Source: Rhynchopus sp. YZ270_cl-10
Lineage: Eukaryota > Euglenozoa > Diplonemea > Diplonemida > Diplonemidae
Direction of reading: 5' to 3'
Assembly: GCA_964035575.1 (NCBI GenBank)
Contig: OZ037834.1
Coordinates: forward strand, 1,705,598 to 1,769,597
DNA length: 64,000 nucleotides
In this document: positions 1-12,500 of the stretch, one piece after another
Layout of the letters: every line of letters begins with the position of its first letter
How positions within the stretch are numbered: position 1 is the first letter of the stretch
Made by a program: the position numbers and the translations under genes
The notes under the pieces: generated by a model
What the model saw: the letters and a program-made list of their open reading frames with translations, nothing else
What the model was told of the DNA's origin: nothing
The model's database searches: none

Positions 1-2195
1 CTCACAAACGACCCAAAAACGACCTTCTGTGTGACCACACATGGTTCTGACACCCCAGAATCGCTTTTCCCAGCCCACATAGCCAGGTATGGACCCAAAA
101 AACCACCCAAAAAGGTGAAAATCCCGGGTTTACAAACGCTGCATGTCTTTTATGTCTTTTAAGCGAAAAAGTGGAATTTTAAAAGACGATAAAAGACATA
201 AAAGACGTCTTTTAAAAGACATGTTAAAAGACAAGGGGGACCCTTAATCTATACCTTTGAAATTCATTAGCCTTCGGGCGACTTTGTGTACAGAACCCGT
301 CCTCGGACAGGGTGATTGTCGAAACTACAAAAAAATATGAGGTGGTGTGACTTTGTACTGGGGTTTGGGTTATACCCTAGAAGGACCCAAGAAGGATATT
401 TTTTTTGCACCTAATTTTTGGGGAAAGTCACACCATGAGGGAAGAGAAACAAAACAGATTGGGAAAATGTTGTTGATAACAAAAAAAAGGGAGAAAAGGA
501 GAAAATAATAGAGAATCGAGCTGTGTCCTCTTAACAGAGTAACACATGTTGCCATATTTCATTTTGATTATTATATTTTTTTTTTTTGTGCTTTCATCCG
601 GGGACTGGTATCGCAGTGGGTCACTCAGAAGTGCCTGTATCGATTGTTTTTCTCCCCCCGCCCCCGTCCTAGAATAAGCCCTGTACAATGGTGAAGGAAA
701 TGATTGGTTTGTGGTTTTACTTGTGATTTCACTGTTGGTTTGCAACAGTGAAACCACATGTCAAGTCATTTGCTTCACCGTCGTGTACTTTCTAGTAGAA
801 CGTGAGTGTGTGCTGTGGCTTCGCTGGTTGGCAGCCGATGCGCACCGTACTGTCCAAATTCACTCCATTTTTGTTGTTTTAGGGTATCAAGAAAAGAGGG
901 GGAAAAAAATGTTGTTTCCACACACCGACACCTCCCCCCAATACAACCCCACCTCTACCGCACCTTACAGCGTGTGTTGTGCAGTGTGTATTCCTTATTT
1001 GTATTATTACCGAATACATGCAGTCGCCATCACACGTTTTCCACCCATTTGAGCGTCCACTTCGATTGCCCGTAGAAGACCTTATTTAGAGAGACATAAG
1101 TTTAGTACACTGTATTAGTACAGTGTATGTATTAGGACAGATAGATTGCACAACTGTGGCAACACAACCGAGGTAACTACACTTCCAACAATTTATCAAA
1201 AAAAAAACATAATTTTAGGACCAGTTTTAGTAATTTTTACTTTCCTAAGGTCCCCTATTTATTTAATTGCGTATGCATTGTTGAAGCTGGGCTGCTGGCG
1301 GACGAAAAAAGCTACGACGTCTTTAGTAATTAAGTCCTCCGAAAATAAGGTCTGCTACGGTTTTGTGTATTTTTTTTCTTCTTTTTTCTTTTTTGCTTCT
1401 TCTCACTCGAAGGTAGCTCCCTGCCACCTGCCGTGCTCATTTTTATTTGCAAAATAACATTACTGATCCACCCTTTTATTGTGCCCAGGGTGTCATACTG
1501 TTTCCAGATGGAGAGTGTCATTTGCTAGACATTCGTCTCTCTAAATGAAACAGTGAGACATTTGCACTTCTGTTTTTTAGGTCAAGACAGCTAAGCAACC
1601 TTAGAATCCATCAAGACCACAATCCCACCCTTTTTTTTACTTTGCGCCAATTCTGTAAAACATCCCATTTAAAAGGGTGTTTTTATTTTGTCGCCTCATG
1701 AAATGAAGGAAATAGAAACAAAGCATTTTGAACACACTTTGTGGTTCTGGGGACGAACCGCGCTGCAGAGCCCACGCCTCACCAAAATCGATGGAGGTGT
1801 GTGCGTTTCACAACCTCTCCCATGGGGGGTTTTTCGTGTGATGAGTGTTAAGTTTCTATTTTTTTTTTAGCAGAAGCCCACTTTGTTTTTCCAGATGCAT
1901 CCCTCCCCCTCCCCCTTCCCATGCGCGGTTTTTCTCTTGTACCTGCTTTCTATTCACGCAATGAGATGGCCCTTTTTATCCCCCTCCCTCCCCCAACAAA
2001 AAAGCAACGACGGATGTTCGTTGCATGTTCATCCACGTTCAAAATAATCAAAAAAAAAAAAAAAAAAAAGGCTTCCTTTATTTTGTTTGTGAATAGCCCT
2101 GGCGGCTCATGTTGTGTGGGCTAGCCGGGTCTTGCGATCCTACCTTTTTTTTTTTTTTAGCAACCACATTACCCCTCCCTCAGTACAACGGAGCT
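1..2195. other. 5' intergenic region without a supported gene
   Basis: This stretch is rich in homopolymer T and A runs and holds only short open frames on both strands with no recognisable domain. Positions about 143-232 carry direct and inverted copies of AAAAGACAT-type units. Positions about 590-645 carry a copy of a dispersed motif (GTGGGTCA followed by GTGCCTG) also seen near 5220 and 31230. A small inverted repeat around GTACACTGTA lies near 1106-1130. I see no RNA gene. It may hold the upstream region of the gene at 2196. Confidence 0.6.
143..232. repeat. AAAAGAC simple repeat with inverted copies
   Basis: About 90 bases are built from AAAAGAC and its complement GTCTTTT in both orientations, with spacers of a few bases. 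The tract can fold back on itself. No gene is associated. Confidence 0.7.
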
Positions 2196-4649
2196 ATGGC
2201 TTACACAGAAATAATGCTTTTGATGCTGTGTGTCGTGCGATGTGCGACTGGGGAGTGTTATAGCCCGGACATTATTTTTTCATTTTCCTCGTCAGGCGTG
2301 CATGCTGCTGTGTCAAATTCGGGGCACGACGTTGCCGTGTGCGCGACAAAACCGCTGGCAGGTATTGGTGTGTCGGAGACGGGCGGTCTTGATGGATCTT
2401 TTGGGACAAACTTCGCTGCAGTGCTCCCTTCATCACGCTTTGGGAGTGGTGCTGTCCCTCTGGTCCTCTCCTCCCCCGACCCATGCGTTGGCATAGCCGC
2501 TAGTATCATGCAACGAGTCGTCGTCCTCCGAGACACAGGGTTCCACCCCACCGTCCACGTCTACCACCTCACCGGACAGTCCATCACCTGGGGTTCCATT
2601 CCCGAAATAAATTCTGCAGATCTCCCTGGGGTGGAGGTGCACTTTACTAAGTCAGGAGGGGATGTCTTCCATGTATGGACAAAGGGGGCGAATTCTTTGA
2701 TAGTCTTTTATAAGGCAGAGGATATGACGAAGGTAGGGCATTTAGATGGGAAGGGTGTGAAGGGTGTGCAGTACTCTTCAGGCGCTGTGTATATTCTGTA
2801 TTCCAGCTTCTATGAGAAGCGGCTTGTCAGTCTATCCATGGAAGGACCACCGGTGTACCGTGTAGATACTCCAGAAGCAACGAACACCGTACTGACGTAT
2901 GCGGGGAGGGGGGACTACATCGTGGTGGCAGCAACTACATACTCAATGTACAACGAAGGTGTTCTCAAGTCTAGCACGCCCACGCCGTTAAGGGGACAGT
3001 ACGTTTCTGGGGGGATTATGGGGATAGATGGTGTGTGTCCGTACCTCAAGGAGGATGGGTCTGTGGTATTGACGTCTGTTGACGATACAGGCTTGGTTGC
3101 AGATATATGTGGTCACCAGGCAGCCTCAGTGTCCTTCGGGGGGATGTCCCGGAATATGGTGTTCGTCGCGAAGGGGAGAGAGGAGTTCTGGTTGATGGTG
3201 GTGCCCAGTACTCTGACCCCAAAGGTGTTTCTCACAACGCTTGCGCCTCCCACAAAATCGCCGACAGCCGCACCCACTTCTATGCCAACCGTTGTACCAA
3301 AGGGTTGTACGGCACCACACCCTGTTCATGCTTCAATCAATGCCTCCCGGTCAACTGCAATGTCCCATGACGCTATTGCGGCATGTGAAGGAGGGAAAGG
3401 AGAGTCAGTTCTGGTGTGGTACCCACGCAGTCCACAGGGCAGTCCGACAGAGGATGTAACCTCGTATGACAGCCTGGGTTCTTGCTCGCTGGTTGGCTTT
3501 GCACCAGATGGCAGTCTCGCGGTGGTGTTTGAGGTGGAAAGGAGGGTCTACACTTTGGCGGTGGGGTCATCCGCATCGTCTTTGGTGGAGGTGGCTGAGG
3601 TGCCGTGTAGTGTGTATGTTGTTGGGGTGCACACGGATGGACGCTTTGTGATAGTGTCGTGCAGCGATAAGATGGTTGTGTTCGATGCGAACTACTCCTA
3701 TAAAACTGTTCTCGAGGAGACTATGTTTCCACAAAAGTGGCATTTTTCGACATCTCTTTCCTCTGATTCAAAACTATTCGGTATAGCCAATGAAACAGAC
3801 GTCTACATCTGGCAGCTCTACACTCGAGAAAGCGGTCCCTTAAAACCGGTTTTATCAGCGGTCATCAAAGGGTATAATACCCCGATTTTCGCTTTCTCTT
3901 CAACCGACCCCGATGAGATTGCCGTCGCCACCTCCACCGGCATTGAAATCCTTTACGTTGCATCCCTCCGCGCAAAGTTCTTCATCGACTGCAGCAGACC
4001 AAGCTATTTAGAATACCTTCCGAGAGGGGGGTTTCTTGTTGCAGTGGATTTTGATGCGACGAAGTTGACCTTTTGGAATACCTTCTTTGTAGCGTCGCAT
4101 ACCATAGACTTCTGTGTCCCGTATGTATCCACAGAGAGCCAGATTGTACGTGTGTTTAGTGGAGAAGGTGACACTCTGATTGTATCTGGTGACGACGGCT
4201 GGACAGCGCTTAATCTTAGCTATCTCTACCCCATCCCTTTGATGCGGATTAAAACGGAGGAAATCAAGCAAAGCATTGCACCCACAACACCTCTTCCACC
4301 CACCCAACCCCCGGTTACAGAGCTGCCAAGTCTGGCCCCAGTAGAGAGTACTAATACACCAAAGGTGGATGTGGTTGTGACCGCTGTTCCGGTTGTTCCG
4401 AACGTATATTCTCATGCGCCAGTGGTGGATCGGGTGGATGGCAGTGAGAGTGGTGGTGATGGTGGTGGTGTCGACACAGTGTACGTCTTCATCATCGTCG
4501 GGGTGCTTCTTTGCCTTGCCGGGGCCTCGCTCCCTTTTGCCATCATATTCTGTAGAAGAAGCCACGAAAATGACCCCCTTTCATCGCATCTCAGCGAAGA
4601 GCTCAAAGAACGACCCATAGAGGAAGAGGACTTTTGCGTAATTGAATGA
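2196..4649 (+). CDS. Single-pass membrane protein with repetitive, beta-propeller-like ectodomain
   Basis: The protein is 817 aa from the ATG at 2196. I prefer this start to the in-frame ATG at 2109 because it gives a clean signal peptide (MAYTEIMLLMLCVVRCATG), while the earlier start would add a poly-Phe stretch encoded by a T run that looks like an acceptor tract. The ectodomain, about residues 25-755, has many short strand-rich units (for example VVSV, LVSLS, VYILY) as in WD/YVTN-type propellers, in two halves joined by Thr/Pro-rich linkers near residues 360-375 and 690-720. A Gly/Asp linker leads to one hydrophobic helix at about 762-785, then a short acidic cytoplasmic tail of about 30 residues. 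No intron is needed. I do not recognise a named family. The architecture suggests a cell-surface receptor or adhesin and resembles the ectodomain of the channel at 46840. Confidence 0.8.
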   Translation: MAYTEIMLLMLCVVRCATGECYSPDIIFSFSSSGVHAAVSNSGHDVAVCATKPLAGIGVSETGGLDGSFGTNFAAVLPSSRFGSGAVPLVLSSPDPCVGIAASIMQRVVVLRDTGFHPTVHVYHLTGQSITWGSIPEINSADLPGVEVHFTKSGGDVFHVWTKGANSLIVFYKAEDMTKVGHLDGKGVKGVQYSSGAVYILYSSFYEKRLVSLSMEGPPVYRVDTPEATNTVLTYAGRGDYIVVAATTYSMYNEGVLKSSTPTPLRGQYVSGGIMGIDGVCPYLKEDGSVVLTSVDDTGLVADICGHQAASVSFGGMSRNMVFVAKGREEFWLMVVPSTLTPKVFLTTLAPPTKSPTAAPTSMPTVVPKGCTAPHPVHASINASRSTAMSHDAIAACEGGKGESVLVWYPRSPQGSPTEDVTSYDSLGSCSLVGFAPDGSLAVVFEVERRVYTLAVGSSASSLVEVAEVPCSVYVVGVHTDGRFVIVSCSDKMVVFDANYSYKTVLEETMFPQKWHFSTSLSSDSKLFGIANETDVYIWQLYTRESGPLKPVLSAVIKGYNTPIFAFSSTDPDEIAVATSTGIEILYVASLRAKFFIDCSRPSYLEYLPRGGFLVAVDFDATKLTFWNTFFVASHTIDFCVPYVSTESQIVRVFSGEGDTLIVSGDDGWTALNLSYLYPIPLMRIKTEEIKQSIAPTTPLPPTQPPVTELPSLAPVESTNTPKVDVVVTAVPVVPNVYSHAPVVDRVDGSESGGDGGGVDTVYVFIIVGVLLCLAGASLPFAIIFCRRSHENDPLSSHLSEELKERPIEEEDFCVIE

Positions 4650-5660
4650 TGTTTCTTTAGGGGGGGTGATGACAATTGTGTTGTCCCGTTTTGGGGTGGG
4701 GTGGGGAAGGGGGGGAGAATGTAGAGTAGGTGTGGTGTTCCGCCGAAAAAGGGTGAATTTTCGTGTAGGATTTCTTCAAGCTTTCGGTACCTTTTTTTTT
4801 TTTTATTTGATGTTGTGAAGCTGATGGGTCAAGTTCGGTGGCATTGGTATTTTATTTTATTTTATTTTTGACATGATGTGTGGTTCTTGTTTCATTTTTT
4901 CTCAGTCTTTTCAAGGTAACCCAACATAGGCTTGGAGTCATCGTGCCTGCCTTTTTTTCGTTCCTTTTTTTGTTCTTTTTTTTTTATCAGCTCCTTCACA
5001 GTATAGTATTTCATTTGTGAACGATAGGATGTGTCTTTGTGCGAATTTCTACGCTCCCCCCAGAAGGTAGTTTCGCTTTATTCCTCTCTCAAGAGAACTG
5101 TAGAGCGTGCAGGACTCAAATATGTATCAGGTGTGTGAGCACGTTCCATCTTACAATTTTTTTAGGTACATTGTCACGAGAGGGCTTTGTATTTCAAGTC
5201 AAACTATTTTTTTTTTTTCGTGTGGGTCAGTCGGAGGTGCCTGCATCAACACCAACAGTTTTCCCTTTCTTTTTGCATCAACGTGTGCAGGGAAGCCCTC
5301 TTCAATCCCGGACCCACCCTATTGATTTGGCACTGCAAAACGAACACAATGTCCCCCCCTTTTTTGTTGAGATTATTTGCGGGTTTGCCAACCTTTCTCG
5401 TCTGTTGGCTTAGGGTAGCTACCTCAGACAGTCTTTCGATAGTTGCAAAACAGCAGCTCCCTGACACACTTTCTGGCTGCTTCTCATAAACTACCCGCTG
5501 TTTTCAAACACAAGCAGCACTCATCACTTACCCACGTGGCCATCCTCTTTCTTCTCCGCCTTCTGGTGGTAGGTAGAAGGGGGTGGGTCACGACAAGCTT
5601 AACAGCACTCACCACTTACCCTTCACAGCACAGTACACTCTATGAGGCGTGGGAGATAAT
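4650..5660. other. Intergenic spacer with dispersed repeat motifs
   Basis: T-rich spacer. It holds a GGCTTGGAGTCATC motif near 4930, a TGTCACGAGAGGGCTTTG motif near 5171-5189 followed by the GTCAGTCGGAGGTGCCTG motif near 5225, and two similar GCACTCACCACTTACCC blocks near 5516 and 5607. No supported gene. The last part should include the promoter and 5' UTR of the gene starting at 5661. Confidence 0.6.
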
Positions 5661-8600
5661 ATGGATCGAGCAGGCGGTGGGTTCCGCAAGAGCACCGATA
5701 GCAGCAGACGCTTCGGGACACGCAGTGTGTCGAACACACCGTCTGCGTCTGCGAAGAAGCGTGGGAGCACGCCCACGCCTGCACCGCTAAGCCTGCGGGG
5801 GCGCAGTGCTTCTCCTGTTAGCGCGGCTGCTGCTTCCCGACGCGAGCAACATCAACAACAACAACAACAACAACAGTCCACACGCGCAGCATCGCAACAA
5901 CAGGTCCAGCAACATGCTTTGGATCAGATCCCGACGTTGAACCGCTCTGCACCAGCTCCACCACCACCACCACCAGCACCAAAGGCGGACCCCCCCGCTC
6001 CCTCCGCTGTCGCTGTCTCTGCCTCCCCAGAAGCCCCACCATTACCTACCATGCAGGAGGTGGTGTTGGCGCAGTCCGATGAAATGCAGTCGCTCCTGGG
6101 GCAGGTGCTTCCTGGAGGTGAGCGTGCGCTCCGGCAGGAGGGGGATCCGTTCAAGTTCACAGGGACGTTACAGAATATGTACCAGCTACGTCGCCAGATC
6201 GATGACCTGCAAGAGAGTCATAAGCGTGAGGAGGTGGCGTTGATACACAGTATGAAGCATATGATAGAGACCAATCAAGTGGAGAAGGGGCAGTTGACAG
6301 ACCTCGTGGAGAACACAGAGACCAGACTGAGGAAGGAGCAAGAGGAGAAAGTGCAGGCAGTGTCGCTGTACCACCAGTTCAAGGACCAGGGGGATGGGAT
6401 TATTCAGCGATTGTATGGCATTTTTTTTGAGAATCTGTTGTCATTTTAGTGTTCAAGGGTCAAGAGGAAATGTTTACACGCTCACAAAGAGATCCCACAA
6501 ATCCGTGTCGTCGTACGGAGCTTGTTTCGTCAGAAGCTCCAGCAATTCCGGGCGTCTCTGGTTTTGTTTTCTTCAAGTGTGCTGTGCCTTTTTTCTCATG
6601 TCCGGGTGAGAACGAAGTCCTCAGCAATTGGGGCAAGCACTCCTTCTTCTACTTTTCCACGAGTAGTTCGGGCATAAGGGCTGTCGCAGCCCTCAACCAA
6701 CTATCGTCATGAGCTCTTATTTTGTTTGTTATCTGCAGTCTCAAAGTTCGAAACGCGTTCTTGGCATTTTTTAAAGAGGTGGGTGAACGCTGGTATGGCA
6801 TGCCAGATCGCGCGGCTGATGTTGCATTTGTATTGAGTATCGCCTCCGGAAGTTGCTTGAAATATCCTAAAAATTCTTCAGCATTGTGGGGTTTTTTGGC
6901 CTCAGAGGTTTCCTCTTCACGGCCAGGTAGTGGGAGCGTATTGCATAAAAATATCAACACGGAATATTTATTTCACACTTTACGCACAAACAAACGCACA
7001 CCTCTCTGAATGTTCCAGACGAGCATCACATCCAATAACTGCAGGTACAGCAGTTGACCCTTTTTTTTGGGGGGGTTTTTTTTGCTCAAAAAATAGCACA
7101 AAAAATAAGCCTACACGACGGTGGGTTCAACGAAATGCTTCACAATACAATCCTACAGATCCACTTCCTTGACTGACCTTCAGCGGAAGTACGCCGAAGA
7201 TGGGAACCGATGTGTCTTTCTCCAAAAGGAGGTCATCCGTCTCCAGCAGGAGCTCCGCACCGAACACCAGAACAGGGCTGGACTCGAAAACCAGGTATCG
7301 TTTCCACACCACCCTCACTACACCTTTCTCTGTGCACTGAGACATACTCATCATTCAAAACGTTTCTCTTTGTGACGACTAAACAACGAGAGGCTTAGCT
7401 TTCACATACTCCCACCCTTCCCCTTTTTTTGTTCATTTACGAACTAATCATCTCACCTTTCTTTATTTCCCCTCTCCACCCCAACCACCTCCCTTTGTTT
7501 TAAAAAGAAATTCATTTCATAATTATGTTTTTTTTTGTATCCTCTAAAAACCCCTTTTCAGATCACCCAATACCAAATGCGGATGTCCACTGTCCCCGGC
7601 ATGGCACACCCTTCTTTGGGTGCCCCACCACAACCACCGCCCCCTTCTTCTTCTGCACCCCTTCCTGTACATGCGATGCAGCTGCAGGACTTGATCCGCG
7701 AGAAGGACGCGACGATTGTGATGCTGGAGCGGCAGATGTCCGCGAACAACAACAACAACAACACCTCCACCCTCTCTGCCCTCAATACAACCCCTGCTGC
7801 GTCTGTGGCCGAATCGTCTGCACCACAGGACCTACACCTTCTCCGTGAGGAAGTGGACCACTGGAAGCGACGATGTGAGGTTCTACAACGCAACACGAAT
7901 ACCTCTTCATCACCCGACACCACCGCCAACGAGGTCCTCCTCCGCAACGACGTCGAGACCTGGAAATCCCGCTGTGAACAAACCGAGAAGGTTCTCTCCG
8001 CTAAAATGGAGGACTACAAAAACCTTATTGTGCAGCAAGACGCACGGCTCCAAACCCTGCAAAGCAGCTCTGTCGAAAAGGATTTGAAGATCAAAGGGTT
8101 GGAGGAGAAGGTGAGTTTTATTGATGTCGCGGGGCAGAATTTTTCGGGGACGGATTATGATTCTTCGAGGGTTATTGTGAGCAATCTTTTGACGGATAGC
8201 ACGCCGACAGACCCGAGGCATGCAGCGTTGATGGAGAATGCGGTTGTTAAGATGTTGGTTGAACAGCTTAAAACAGAGAAACGGCATCGACTCGAAACTG
8301 AAGAGCAAAGCGACCGAATGCTGATGGAAACAAGCAAGCAGATCTCCTCCCTCGAGGACCGCCTCAAAGCCACCGACAGACGCGACCGTGACCGCGACCA
8401 CCCCCGCGCAAACCGGACCCCCCGCGGCTACAGCTTCCTCCCCTCCGCCATCTCCCACCCATCGCTTCCTGTATCGCGCTCAACCTCTCCGGATCCTGAA
8501 ACCCCTGAAACAGCGTCATCACCCCCACCTCCACCACCACCACCCCAAACACACCGACCGACTACCCCCGCGCCAACTCAGCCTCGACCAACTGCCTGGG

Positions 8601-9298
8601 AAATTCCGACCCAGCCTACACCCCGTATCCCAAAAGAGGACGATGAAGAAGAGGAAGAAGGGGGCATCCGGGATACCTTATTGAGATGGCAAAGGGTGCG
8701 GCAGAGAAGCCCGCCTGGGGTGCATCAGATGGGGGTGGTCTCTGGGGCCGCTTCCGCTTCTGTTGCTTCTGCTTCTGCTTCAGCACGCCAGGTGCGTGCT
8801 GTGAGGGAGCAAGGCAGGGAGGTGTCTGCGTCGCCGTCAAGCCATTATACGCCGTCTGCTCCGACAGCTTCACCTACACTGTCGCATGCGTCGTTGCCGC
8901 ATCAGATGGGGGTGCAGGTGCATGCAAACTTAGGGAGGGAAAAGAAGCGTCCAGAAGAAGATCTGCAAGAGGCAGAAGAAGAGTCGAGTATTCTGAAACG
9001 TCTCAAACGGCATTTGGACGAACCGCTTCCGGGGGTGGGGGTGGGGGTGGTGCAGCAGCGTGAGGTGAGGGCGCCGGTTGCACTTCCAGTACCGGCTGCG
9101 GCAGTGGCGGTTGGGGTAGGTGGGGAGGGGAAGGCGGTTAGTGGGGGTGGAGGAGGAGGAGGTGGAGGAGGTGGAAGCAAGTCCCACTCCCCCCCTTCCT
9201 CCCCAACGAAGGCCTGCAGCGACTCGCTCTGCGAGCTGGAGCGGCTGCTTGAGGAGCTGTCCGTCGATGTGATGCGGTCCCCTGAGAGGCAGAAATGA
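5661..9298 (+). CDS. Low-complexity coiled-coil protein, three exons
   Basis: I join exons 5661-6412, 7159-7294 and 7562-9298 into an 874-aa protein. Donors are GTATGG and GTATCG and acceptors are CTACAG and TTTTCAG. Phases match (2, then 0), and the joins keep the coiled coil running through both boundaries (IIQRL then STSLTDLQRKY; GLENQ then ITQYQ). The N-terminus is Ser/Ala rich with a CAA-encoded poly-Gln run and a poly-Pro run. Heptad-like segments follow in exons 1-3. Exon 3 adds more Pro runs, an acidic DDEEEEEGG patch, an 11-Gly run and a Ser-rich tail. No enzyme domain is visible. The design fits a cytoskeletal, basal-body or scaffold protein, but that is only inference. ATG 5661 was chosen because the longer frame upstream begins with GTG. 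Confidence 0.8.
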
Positions 9299-9507
9299 AA
9301 AATCACCCTCCCATTTTTGTAAAACGTAGAACTAGAATTTTTTTCGAGCAGTTTTTCAATTATATTTTGCCATTTTTAGAGTCATATTACCAAAACGACA
9401 CCACCCACACACACCCTTTAGTTTCCTTCCTGCCTCTCTCTCTCTCTCTCCCCAACTCTTTCTTCAGAATCCTCCATCATACACGTAATCTCTGGGACTG
9501 CTTCACA

Positions 9508-12500
9508 ATGGAAGCAGAATCAGAGTCCGTTCGCTTCGGCGAGATCCTTGGGAAAAGCGACCTTCTCGGGTCGCCTCTCGCACTGTTCATGACGCTTGAC
9601 ACACTTGGCATGCTTTGGCCTAGCTTGGCTTCCCTCTTTGCCCTGGTGGTGTCTGTGATCCAGCCAATCGCCTTTGTTGTGAACACCCGATGGGGCTGGG
9701 GATGGTTTATGTCAAAGCTGTCGGAGGGTGTGTATGTCTCGCTTATCCCCTTCTGGGATCCGGTATATGTTCATTCGTGGCAGACAGTGGGTGCGGTGAC
9801 GTCGTTCTGGTTGGTCACTCTTCTGATCGTTTGTGAGGCAGCGATGTTGGGGACGGTGTTCAATGGAGGTGCGGATCATACACCGAGGAAGCTGCTGGTG
9901 GTGTTGCGGATGATGGTGCATTCGACGGCGACGGTGCTGTTCACACCGATTGTGTGTTTTTTGTTGACAAGTCTTGTGTGTGATAAGGCGGGGGAGAAGC
10001 TCTGGCTTGTCCCCGACGAAGAGTGTGGCTCGCCCGTCCACATCGTGCAGTCCGTGTTGGGCATCACCACACTCGCTCTCGTGACGCTCATCGCCCTGAC
10101 GGTGCGCTGCCTGCTCTACTTCCAGTCGCCCCTCTCCCTCCAGAGGTGGAGCCGTGCGCACCCCTACTGCGACGCCGTCGGGATGGTGTACGACCTCGCA
10201 ACCCCGGTGCTCTACTTCTGTCTCCTCTCGCAAAGCTACGAACGCCTCTTCGCAACACTGCACTGCATCAACTCGCTAGCAATGGGTGTAATGTACGCCT
10301 TTGTGCAGCCATACTACTCGCAGGATGTGAACCTGATCCGTGCGATGGGCTACTTCACTGCGTCTGGGCTGTCTGCGTTTGTCATCGAACACCAATGGGA
10401 GTTGGTGGCGCGCGGCTACGACACGCCTGTCGTGGTCGGTATCTGTGTGCTGTCGTGGCTGCTGGCGGTCTTCTGTGTTCGGCGTGCGCGGGTGCCGCCG
10501 GTGTACTCTCATGTGATGTCGCTGGTGTACGAAGGGGAGAACCCCACGGGGCACACACCGCTGGAAAGGTTTCCTCTTGGCCTCCCCAGGAAGGACCTGC
10601 AATTTACCCGCAGCCCTGCCCAGGTGGAGGCGCTGCTCCAGCCAGAGCGCAGCATCGCGAACGATACACCTTCGCATCTGGCCCGCGGGGCACTGTTCTT
10701 CAACGTGTCGTACCTGCACAAGATCTACCTGCCCACCGACATCGAGGTTGCCTGCAGGTTCCTCAGGGACTATACCCTCAGGGTCGGGTCCATGCCCGCA
10801 CGGCAAGACATCGGGTACTACCTGCGCATCATCACAAAGGGCCTCTGCAAGTTCCCCCGCTCTGGCGTCGTGAGGTTCCAGTACATCACCTTCCTCCACT
10901 ACTACTGCAGACACCATATGCTCGCCCTGGAGGAGCTGAGCGATTTTCTTACGTGCCCTCAGCTGGATTTGAGTTTGCTGTACTCTGCGTTCAAGCTGGG
11001 TGGACGGCTGAAGGCGATTCTTAACATTAAGGAGACGGTGCTGCATAAGACGTTGCTGAAGGCACAGCGCATCCATATTCAGGTGTTGGGGTATATGACG
11101 ATGTTTTGGATGAAGCTTATGGCCGAGAGCTTTGACAAGGAGGACCTGGCGGTGCTGGTGGACACTATCTCGGAGAAGCGTGATGAGGGGCTTGCTGCCT
11201 TTGAGATTTCGCTGAGGTCGGGCTTCACCGCGAGCATGGGGATGCGGTATGCACGCTTCCTGGAGCAGGTCATGCTCGACGAATCTGGTGCAGCCAACAT
11301 CCGTGCCGCTCTCAAAGACATCCAAGGAGATACCAAACAAGACACCTCCAAAGCCTCGGAACGCGTCATGACACAGCTCGATACAGTAAAGGCCTCCGTC
11401 AAACGCTCCTCGCGTACGACCTCGACACTTGACATCAAGATGAACATCGTCTTCATACTGTTCTTCTTCATAGTTGTGGGCTTCGGTGTGGTAGAGGTCG
11501 TTACGTCGGCGGAAAAGCGTAATTTTATTCATAAAATTCATGTTGCAGGAAAGGCACGGAGTTTGTCCGAGTTTGCGTCGTTTGTGAGTCTCGTTTTGGT
11601 CAAGACGGCGGCGAAGGAGAAGATGCGGGACTCGAACTGCCATCGTGCGGTGTGCTCAGCGACGGGGCTGCTTGTCACGGACTATGACTGCTCGGTGTCG
11701 CAGATCTTCCCCGAAACGATCAAGCTCCGCGACCGTTTGAAGCAGACTGCCTCTGAGTTCCGCACTGAGTTCAACAAGCTCTCCAGTGGTGTCTACAGCA
11801 GCTCGCAGGCTGACTCCGTGCACTACATGAAAGACAAGATACAACAAGTGGAGAGCTTCGAAGGCGCACCAGAAGGCGAGGTGAAGTGGCTCAGCATGTG
11901 GGACGTCTGCACCACCCTCATGACATCTCTTGAGGCTCTCTTGGAAATTGAGGTATGTAAAGGATGTCAACAGGGATGCTATTTAAGGGCTCAGACCAGT
12001 TTGCCTCATGTCTACCCATCTCGCACTCTTTGTGGTTGAAGTGCGCCGTTCTGTGCCCAGCCTTTGTGATATTTGAGTACAGAACCCTCTTGGCGAGGGC
12101 CATGGTCAATACAACAAAAAGCTTCAACCCACATTGAGGCGCATATTCTGCGCAAGAAGCACCCCCCCCATATTGGTTATCAAACACACACACACACAAC
12201 AGCCACCCTGCTTGGAGTACGGCATCTCGCAGTCGTTTATCTTCACAAATGCAGAGAGGTCGGTATGCGTTATTCCCCTCTCTCTCTCTCTTTTACCTTC
12301 ATTTTAGCCATAGATGATACACCCTAGCAATGCTTAAACATAAATAATGCTACACTCAAGAACTCAAAAAAAAAAAACCCCCCCACCATGCCACAGTTTG
12401 CCCCTATGATCAACGCAACGATGGAGATCTATGAAGACGAGTTCACAAGCCTTTTGTACATCTCCGTCTCACTGCACACTGGGCTGTTCATCATTGCGCT

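Noticed and set aside
711-1075. Overlapping frames of 113 and 89 residues
   Set aside because: No homology, low-complexity composition and no splice or start context.
10023-11643. Long open frames opposite or shifted to the PAS gene exon 1 (333 and 455 residues)
   Set aside because: They are shadows of a GC-rich coding exon with no domain of their own.
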